A stretch of 64,000 nt of DNA from Dechloromonas denitrificans (lineage in GTDB: Bacteria > Pseudomonadota > Gammaproteobacteria > Burkholderiales > Rhodocyclaceae): contig NZ_LODL01000021.1 of NCBI RefSeq assembly GCF_001551835.1, positions 538,651 to 602,650 of the forward strand. The letters run 5' to 3'. Positions 58,085 to 64,000 of this stretch are shown in pieces. The translations under genes were made by a program, and so were the position numbers. Every line of letters begins with the position of its first letter. Within the stretch, counting starts at the first letter, position 1. Below the pieces are notes generated by a model. That model worked only from the letters and a program-made list of their open reading frames with translations. It was not told the origin of the DNA and made no database searches.

Positions 58085-60262
58085 ATGAGTGAAGCAATGA
58101 GCGGGACAATTGAAGTCGGTAAATCCGGGGTGCGGGAAGATCTTTTGCATCACGACCCATTGCTCGATTGCCTGGTGGAGTTGACCCGGATTCATGGGCG
58201 GCCGAGTACGCGCGCCGCGCTGACCGCCGGCTTGCCGCTGGAGAATGGTTCGCTGACGCCGTCGCTGTTCGCGCGGGCCGCCAGCAGGGCCGGCCTTTCT
58301 GCCAAATTGGTTCGTCGACCGCTGGAACGGGTCGATCCCGCTTTGCTCCCTGCCGTACTGCTGCTTGACGGCGAAGAGGCCTGTGTCCTGCTCGGTTGGG
58401 ATGAGGCGGGCGAGAACGCCCGCCTGCTTTTCCCGGAAACCGGTCAGGGCTCGGTGCTGCTGTCGCGCACGAGTCTGGCCGGGCGTTATGCCGGGATCGC
58501 CATTTTTGCCCGGCCGCATTTCCGCTTCGACAAGCGGACGCCGCAGGTCGGCGACATCAAGCTGCGCCACTGGTTCTGGGGGGCGCTGGCCGAGCAGTGG
58601 CCGGTTTATCGCGATGTGCTCGGGGCGGCGCTGCTGATCAATGTCATGGCATTGGCCATGCCGCTCTTCTCGATGAACGTGTACGACCGGGTCATTCCCA
58701 ACCGGGCGATGGAAACCCTGTGGGTGCTGGCGCTTGGGGTGGTTTTGCTGATCGGCGTCGATATGACCTTGCGGCTGTTGCGCGGGCATTTCATCGATCT
58801 GGCCAGTGCCCGTATCGACATGCAGTTGTCGGCCAAGATCATGGAGCGCGTTCTTGGTGTGCGGATGGAGTCGCGGCCGGCAGCGGTCGGTGCCTTCTCA
58901 TCGAATCTGCGCTCGTTTGAAACGGTGCGCGATTTCATCACCTCAGCCTCGGTGACCGCCTTCATCGACCTGCCGTTCGCCCTGATCTTTGTGTTCGTCA
59001 TTGCCATCATTTCCTGGCAACTGATCATTCCGGTCGTCCTGGCCCTGGTTTTCGTCGTCATCTACGCCTACATCCTGCAGCACAAGATGCATGCCTTGTC
59101 CGAGACGACCTACCGGGCCGGCGCCTTGCGTAATGCGACGTTGATCGAAAGCCTGTCGGCCCTGGAAACCATCAAGACCCAGGGCGCCGAGAGCGTCATG
59201 CAGTCGAAATGGGAAAAGTCGGTCGCCTTCGTCTCGCGCGTCAACAACCAGATGCGCTTCCTGTCCGCGGCCGCGACCAACGGCGCGATGGAAGTGCAGC
59301 AACTGGTCAATATCGTGGTCATCATTGTCGGCGTCTATCTGGTCGGCGATGGCAAGCTCAGCATGGGCGGCCTGATTGCCTGCACCATGCTGACTTCGCG
59401 GGCCGTGGCGCCGCTTGGCCAGATGGTCGGCCTGCTGATGCAGTATCACAACGCCAAGGTGTCACTGGCTTCACTGGAAACGATCATGACCAATCCGGTC
59501 GAGCGTCCGGCCGATGCCTCGTTTGTCCATCGCCCCGAACTGAAGGGCAATATCGAGTTTCGCGATGTCCAGTTCAGTTACCCCGGTAGCGCCATTGCCG
59601 CTTTGAAAGGGCTGAACTGCCGGATCGCCGAAGGCGAGAAGGTCGTGGTCATCGGCCGCATCGGTTCGGGCAAGACGACGCTGCAAAAGCTGTTGCTCGG
59701 GCTGTACCAACCGACCGGCGGGGCGGTCACCGTCGATGGCGTCGATGTGCGCCAGCTTGACCCGGCTGATTTGCGCCGCAACATCGGTTACGTCTCCCAA
59801 GACACCACACTGTTCTACGGTACCTTGCGCGACAACATCGCGATCGGGGCGCCCTATGCCGACGACGCGGCGGTGATGGCGGCCGCCGAAGCAGCCGGCT
59901 TGACCGATTTCGTCAATCGTCACCCGGACGGTTTCGACATGATGATCGGCGAACGTGGCGACTCCCTGTCCGGCGGTCAACGTCAGGGAGTGGCAATTGC
60001 TCGCGCTTTCCTGATGGATCCGCCCATCCTGTTGCTCGACGAACCGACCAGTTCGATGGACTTTTCCTCCGAGCAGCAGTTCAAGGAGCGCCTCAAGATT
60101 GCCGGCGCCCACAAGACCGTCCTGATCGTGACGCATCGCAACAGCCTGCTCGATCTGGCCACCCGGGTCATCGTTGTCGATGACGGCCGGGTCGTCGCCG
60201 ACGGGCCGCGCGATCAGGTCATCCAGGCGCTGCAGAGCGGTCGTATCGGGAGAGCTTCATGA
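58085..60262 (+). CDS. lapB: Type I secretion ABC transporter, LapB-like
   Basis: A 725-residue permease-ATPase. The N-terminal 130 residues (LLDCLVELTRIHGRPSTRAAL) resemble a C39-like domain that lacks a credible peptidase site, as in transporters of RTX-type adhesins. Six membrane helices follow from about residue 170. Walker A GRIGSGKTTLQ is at about 523, signature LSGGQRQGVAIARAFL and Walker B ILLLDEPTSSMD follow. It starts at ATG 58085 and overlaps the membrane fusion gene by four bases. With that gene and the adhesin it forms a secretion system. Confidence 0.9.
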   Translation: MSEAMSGTIEVGKSGVREDLLHHDPLLDCLVELTRIHGRPSTRAALTAGLPLENGSLTPSLFARAASRAGLSAKLVRRPLERVDPALLPAVLLLDGEEACVLLGWDEAGENARLLFPETGQGSVLLSRTSLAGRYAGIAIFARPHFRFDKRTPQVGDIKLRHWFWGALAEQWPVYRDVLGAALLINVMALAMPLFSMNVYDRVIPNRAMETLWVLALGVVLLIGVDMTLRLLRGHFIDLASARIDMQLSAKIMERVLGVRMESRPAAVGAFSSNLRSFETVRDFITSASVTAFIDLPFALIFVFVIAIISWQLIIPVVLALVFVVIYAYILQHKMHALSETTYRAGALRNATLIESLSALETIKTQGAESVMQSKWEKSVAFVSRVNNQMRFLSAAATNGAMEVQQLVNIVVIIVGVYLVGDGKLSMGGLIACTMLTSRAVAPLGQMVGLLMQYHNAKVSLASLETIMTNPVERPADASFVHRPELKGNIEFRDVQFSYPGSAIAALKGLNCRIAEGEKVVVIGRIGSGKTTLQKLLLGLYQPTGGAVTVDGVDVRQLDPADLRRNIGYVSQDTTLFYGTLRDNIAIGAPYADDAAVMAAAEAAGLTDFVNRHPDGFDMMIGERGDSLSGGQRQGVAIARAFLMDPPILLLDEPTSSMDFSSEQQFKERLKIAGAHKTVLIVTHRNSLLDLATRVIVVDDGRVVADGPRDQVIQALQSGRIGRAS

Positions 60263-61674
60263 GTCGCCTGAAAACCATGATCGGCCGAGTGCAGGCCTGG
60301 CTGGAGGGGATTGCCGAAAAGAGCGCGCCGCATGTCGAGAAGGTGCTCGGTCGGCTGCCAAACAAGGAAGAAATCGAGGTCGTCGATTTTGCTACCGACG
60401 CCGATCTCGCCATGTTGCGCCAGGAGCCGTTGCGGGCCCGCGTGCTGCTGCGTTCGATCGGTATCGTCTTTGCCGTTTTCGTCTTGTGGGCGGCGGTGGC
60501 GCAGTTGGACGAGGTGACGCGGGGCGAGGGCAAGGTTATCCCGTCCAAGCAGGTTCAGGTTTTGCAAAGTATCGATGGCGGCCTGGTTTCCGAAATTCTG
60601 GTCCGCGAAGGGGAGGTCGTTCAGGCCAACCAGTTGCTGGTCAAGATCGATGAAACCCGCTTCGTCTCATCGGTCAAGGAGAACCGGGCGCAATACCTCG
60701 GGCTGGTGGCGAGGGCCGCCCGCCTGAAGGCGATGTCCGATGCCAAGGCTTTCGTGCCGCCACCCGATGTCCTCAAGGAGGCCCCCGAGATCGTCGAGCA
60801 GGAGCGCCTGCTCTATGAGGCCAAGCGCGACGAGATGACGGCGGCGGTGTCGATTGCCCGCCAGCAACTGGCGCAGCGTCAGCAGGAACTGAATGAAGCG
60901 CAGGCCCGTCGGGCGCAGGCCTCACAGGGCTACGATCTGACCTCTAAGGAACTGAGCGTCACCCGGCCGCTGATCAATTCCGGGGCGGTCTCCGAAGTCG
61001 AACTGCTCCGTCTGGAGCGCGACGTGTCGCGCTACCGGGGCGAGCGGGACATGGCCTCGGCCCAGATCACCCGCATTCAGGCGGCGATCAACGAGGCGCA
61101 TCGCAAGGTCGAGGAAGTCGAGCTGACTTTCCGCAACGATGCCGGCAAGGAATTGTCGGAAACCAGTGCCAAGCTGAGCAGCCTGGCCGAAGGCAGCGTG
61201 GCGCTTTCGGACCGGGTCAAGCAGTCGTCGATCCGTTCGCCGGTCAAGGGGACGGTCAAGCGTCTGCTGGTCAATACGGTGGGCGGTGTCGTCCAGCCCG
61301 GCAAGGATATGATCGAAATCGTGCCGCTGGAGGATGCGCTGTTGCTTGAAGCGCGCATCCAGCCGCGCGATATCGCCTTCCTGCGTCCCGGTCAGCCGGC
61401 CATCGTCAAATTTACCGCCTATGATTTCTCGATCTACGGCGGTCTGGACGGTACGCTTGAGCATATCGGGGCCGACACGGTGATGGACGACAAGGGCAAT
61501 GCCTTCTATACGGTGCGGGTGCGTACCAACAAGCCGGGGTTTGGCGATGCCAATCTGCCGATCATTCCCGGCATGGTGGCCGAGGTTGATATTCTGACCG
61601 GCAAGAAAAGCGTCCTCGCCTATTTGCTGAAACCTGTACTGCGCGCCAAGAGCGTTGCCATGACGGAGCGCTGA
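60259..61674 (+). CDS. lapC: Type I secretion membrane fusion protein, LapC-like
   Basis: A 471-residue HlyD-family protein: a short cytoplasmic N-terminus, one membrane helix (LLRSIGIVFAVFVLWAAVAQLD), then LDEVTRGEGKVIPSKQVQVLQS, a biotinyl-lipoyl-like motif. A long coiled coil runs from about 130 to 330, then the beta-barrel (IRSPVKGTVKRLLVNTVGGVV, PGMVAEVDILTGKKSVLAYLLKPV). It bridges the ABC protein to an outer-membrane TolC-type pore, which is not in this window. It shares one base with the regulator gene. Confidence 0.9.
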   Translation: MSRLKTMIGRVQAWLEGIAEKSAPHVEKVLGRLPNKEEIEVVDFATDADLAMLRQEPLRARVLLRSIGIVFAVFVLWAAVAQLDEVTRGEGKVIPSKQVQVLQSIDGGLVSEILVREGEVVQANQLLVKIDETRFVSSVKENRAQYLGLVARAARLKAMSDAKAFVPPPDVLKEAPEIVEQERLLYEAKRDEMTAAVSIARQQLAQRQQELNEAQARRAQASQGYDLTSKELSVTRPLINSGAVSEVELLRLERDVSRYRGERDMASAQITRIQAAINEAHRKVEEVELTFRNDAGKELSETSAKLSSLAEGSVALSDRVKQSSIRSPVKGTVKRLLVNTVGGVVQPGKDMIEIVPLEDALLLEARIQPRDIAFLRPGQPAIVKFTAYDFSIYGGLDGTLEHIGADTVMDDKGNAFYTVRVRTNKPGFGDANLPIIPGMVAEVDILTGKKSVLAYLLKPVLRAKSVAMTER

Positions 61675-62291
61675 TGCAGCACTGGATTTTTGATCGGGAA
61701 GCGGAAATGCTGGCCTCGTGGCAGGAAGCCATGCCGGCAGCCCGGGTTCTGGCGCGTCGCGAAGTTTCGAATATCCTGGACGGCGAGCCTGGCATTCTCT
61801 GGTGTCGCCTGCGTTCGGGCGATGCTCTGAATGAGGTGCTCAGCGCAATTCACGGAGCACCGCGCTATCCGCTGGTCGTGCTCTGTGATGAGCCTGATGA
61901 TGAGATCGTCATGCGGGCCCTGGAGGCCGGCGCAGCGGGCTGCTGCAATACCCATGCCGCGCCCGAAGTGCTGCGCCAGGTGGCGCTAGTGGTCGGTAAC
62001 GGCGGCTTGTGGGTGGGGCAGTCCCTGTTGCAGCAACTGGTTGGCAGCACGGCGCGCACACTCGGCCAGCGCTCGCGGGAGGAAAAGCGGGACGATTGGG
62101 CGCAATTGCTTTCCGAGCGTGAAGTGCAGGTCGCCCGTCTGGTTGCCGGCGGGGCCAGCAACAAGGAAGTCGCCAGCCAGCTTTCGATTACCGAAAGAAC
62201 GGTCAAGGCACACCTCGGCGCGATCTTCGAGAAACTGAGCTTGCGCGACCGCCTGCAATTGTCGGTCCGGGTCAACGGCCTGACCGTCTGA
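61674..62291 (+). CDS. LuxR-type transcriptional regulator
   Basis: A 205-residue protein. The C-terminal helix-turn-helix is intact: LSEREVQVARLVAGGASNKEVASQL then ITERTVKAHLGAIFEKLSLRDR. The N-terminal 120 residues look like a receiver domain but have no clear phosphoacceptor aspartate (GILWCRLRSGDAL where it should be), so control may not be by phosphorylation. It overlaps lapC by one base and lies between the secretion genes and the adhesin gene, so a role in adhesin expression is likely. Confidence 0.85.
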   Translation: MQHWIFDREAEMLASWQEAMPAARVLARREVSNILDGEPGILWCRLRSGDALNEVLSAIHGAPRYPLVVLCDEPDDEIVMRALEAGAAGCCNTHAAPEVLRQVALVVGNGGLWVGQSLLQQLVGSTARTLGQRSREEKRDDWAQLLSEREVQVARLVAGGASNKEVASQLSITERTVKAHLGAIFEKLSLRDRLQLSVRVNGLTV

Positions 62292-62299
62292 TTGTCGGT

Positions 62300-62313
62300 G
62301 TGAATTAATTCAC
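62300..62313. promoter_or_regulatory. 14-bp perfect palindrome upstream of the adhesin gene
   Basis: GTGAATTAATTCAC, nine bases after the LuxR-type gene and about 94 bases before the adhesin start. No loop and no T-run, so an operator is more likely than a terminator. The adjacent regulator is an obvious candidate to bind it. Confidence 0.45.
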
Positions 62314-62406
62314 GCTTCACCTCGCAGACTGTACTTTGGTTCAATAGCCGAGCCCCGGCCAGACCCCTACACTGCTGCCATTGCTAATAGTCTCTGGAGT
62401 ATTGCC

Positions 62407-64000
62407 GTGGCCCAAGCCCAAGTCATCGCCCAAGTATCCGCCCTCAGTGGTGAAGCCTTCGCCCGCGACAGCGCTGGAAATCTGCGTCGCCTGAAGGTCG
62501 GGGATGCCATTCGCGAAGGCGAGAGCGTGGTTGCCGGCGAGGGGGCGCACGTCATGCTGCGCCTGGCCGACGGGCGGGACATGATGGTCCGCCCGGGCGA
62601 AGTGGCCAAACTGGACGCCGAAGTGGCGGCACCGGTCAAACCGGACGCCACCGATAGTGCGGTCGTCAATAACCAGAAGGGTTTCGAGAAGATCGCCAAG
62701 GCCCTGACTGCGGGCGGTGACCTCGACGCGCTGCTGGAAGACCCGGCAGCCGGTATCGCCGGCCCCGGCGGCAACGAAGGTCATACCTTCGTCGAGTTCC
62801 TGCGCGTCGTGGAAACGGTCGATCCGCTGGCCTTCCAGTTCTCGACTGAACGTGGCCGGCCGCTGGAGACCATTGATGGCGGCGCAGCCCAGATCACACA
62901 AAGCAGCACGACGGCCATCGCCGTCGCCGCCAGTCTTGATGCGGCCTCGGATAGCGCCCTGAAGGGCGATGCCATTACCAATGACAACACGCCGACTCTG
63001 GTCGGTAGCGGCACGCCGGGTGCGACCATTACCGTGCTTAGCCCGACCGGCGAAGTCATGACGACCACGGTGGCCGAGAGCGGTGTCTGGACAGTGACGC
63101 CGACCAAGCCGCTGGCGGACGGCCCGGTCAGCTTTGATGTAACCGCTACCGATGCCGCCGGTAACTCAGCCAAGACCACGGTTGAGGCGACGATAGATAC
63201 GCAGGCTGCCGGAACCATCAGCGTCGATCCGATCACGCCCGATAGCATTCTTACCACGGCGGAGGCAGGTGGCACGATTACCGTCAGCGGCAAGGTCGGT
63301 GGTGACGCCGAAGCGGGCGACCTGATCACGCTGACGATCAACGGCAAGCAGTTTACCGGTACCGTCAACGCCGATCGCTCCTATGCAATCGATGTCCCGG
63401 GCAGCGATCTGGCCGCAGACGGCGACAAGGTGGTCGAGGCCACCGTAACAGGCGAAGATGTCGCCGGTAACGTATTCGTCGCCACCAGCACGCAGGCCTA
63501 TGTGCCACATATTTCGGTTGGCGATGTTTCGGTGGCCGAAGGCTCGCCGGCAATTTTCACGGTTACCCTCGACTCCGCCTATTCAGTGCCTGCACTGATG
63601 CAACTGGCGCTGGGCAATACCGCCGCCAGTTCTGACGTTGACGCCACTGCCGGAGTCGATTTCGTCAGCCAGTTGTATGTCTCCTTTGACGCGGGCCAGA
63701 CGTGGTCGCAGGTGGGGGCGGGCGGGCAGATTTCAGTTCCGGCTGGCATCACCACTTATCATGTTGGTATTCCGACCAATGCAGATGAGCCGGGTAAAGT
63801 TTATGAAGGTTCGGAAACTTTTACCCTGAGTGCCAGTTTTGTCGGTGGAAGCCAAGTGTCCACGGGCTTGGGCACCATCTTTGACGATGGCACGAGCGGT
63901 ACCCCAACGCCTCTGCCTGGCCCGACCCCATTCACAACCCCACTCGACGACCGGCCGACCTTCAACCTGGGCTCGGACGTCATCGTTGACGAAGCCGCCG
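62407..64000 (+). CDS. Large LapA-type surface adhesin, N-terminal part
   Basis: A GTG at 62407, preceded by CTGGAG, opens a frame that stays open for 531 codons to the end of the window. Residues 1-110 form a retention module (MAQAQVIAQVSALSGEAFAR, RLKVGDAIREGESVVAG). PAAG at 113-116 matches the di-alanine site cut by LapG-type proteases. A bacterial Ig-like domain covers about 191-275 and a second similar module 276-366; a Calx-beta-like region runs from 367 to about 498. No stop is seen, so the true length and the C-terminal secretion signal are unknown. Confidence 0.88.
   Translation, partial: MAQAQVIAQVSALSGEAFARDSAGNLRRLKVGDAIREGESVVAGEGAHVMLRLADGRDMMVRPGEVAKLDAEVAAPVKPDATDSAVVNNQKGFEKIAKALTAGGDLDALLEDPAAGIAGPGGNEGHTFVEFLRVVETVDPLAFQFSTERGRPLETIDGGAAQITQSSTTAIAVAASLDAASDSALKGDAITNDNTPTLVGSGTPGATITVLSPTGEVMTTTVAESGVWTVTPTKPLADGPVSFDVTATDAAGNSAKTTVEATIDTQAAGTISVDPITPDSILTTAEAGGTITVSGKVGGDAEAGDLITLTINGKQFTGTVNADRSYAIDVPGSDLAADGDKVVEATVTGEDVAGNVFVATSTQAYVPHISVGDVSVAEGSPAIFTVTLDSAYSVPALMQLALGNTAASSDVDATAGVDFVSQLYVSFDAGQTWSQVGAGGQISVPAGITTYHVGIPTNADEPGKVYEGSETFTLSASFVGGSQVSTGLGTIFDDGTSGTPTPLPGPTPFTTPLDDRPTFNLGSDVIVDEAA

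Overview
The window is about 64 kb of GC-rich, densely coded chromosome with no rRNA, insertion sequence, integrase or CRISPR array. Gene content and protein style point to a denitrifying betaproteobacterium, most likely Rhodocyclales (Dechloromonas/Azonexus-like). That placement is inferred from remembered family resemblance, not from a search. The supporting content is a cytochrome cd1 nitrite reductase with heme d1 genes, a two-enzyme cyanophycin locus, a PPi-dependent phosphofructokinase beside a proton pyrophosphatase, and a LapA-type adhesin secretion locus.

Layout. 1-0.9 kb: 3' end of alaS and a small exported protein. 0.9-7.6 kb: a compact minus-strand run from ilvE through a CHCC zinc-finger protein, waaF, an NTF2-like protein, a YheT-type hydrolase and a phosphomannomutase to an EAL-HDOD protein. 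7.7-9.8 kb: nudJ, a small exported unknown and mnmA, overlapping. 9.8-13.3 kb: chemoreceptor, HD-GYP protein and GST (minus). 13.4-16.7 kb: purB, two small proteins, cytochrome c' and a b-type cytochrome. 16.8-22.3 kb: queA-tgt-yajC-secD-secF with a tRNA-Leu upstream (minus). 22.4-30.2 kb: main nir locus, nirE divergent from nirS, a diheme-type cytochrome, a cupredoxin, nirC, nirF, nirDL, nirG and nirH. 30.2-32.9 kb: hybrid PAS histidine kinase. 33.1-40.8 kb: minus-strand cyanophycin locus (ABC exporter, DUF1854, cphA', cphA). 41.0-43.7 kb: nirJ and nirN. 43.7-50.6 kb: housekeeping genes including rluE, ubiC, sodB and xseA. 50.9-53.9 kb: exbB-exbD-lpxK-Trm112-like-kdsB. 54-58 kb: adk-pfp-hppA. 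58.1-64 kb: type I secretion ABC protein, membrane fusion protein, LuxR-type regulator, and the start of a very large adhesin that runs off the window.

How the parts work together. The heme d1 pathway is complete only when both nir segments are counted: NirE makes precorrin-2, NirDL/G/H decarboxylate siroheme, NirJ installs the oxo groups, and NirF and NirN finish and insert d1 into NirS. The two segments are separated by the histidine kinase and the cyanophycin locus, but each has a TTGAY-N4-RTCAA palindrome (FNR/DNR type) upstream of its first plus-strand gene. A third near-match lies upstream of the chemoreceptor. The cyanophycin locus pairs a full-length synthetase with a shorter one whose second P-loop is degenerate, and with an unusual ABC exporter carrying an N-terminal zinc ribbon. 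The adhesin has an N-terminal retention module with a di-alanine site of the LapG type.

No gap between genes exceeds about 300 bases. The largest (44692-44961, 50629-50910, 23548-23803) are covered by the site entries, except 44692-44961, in which I see nothing convincing.
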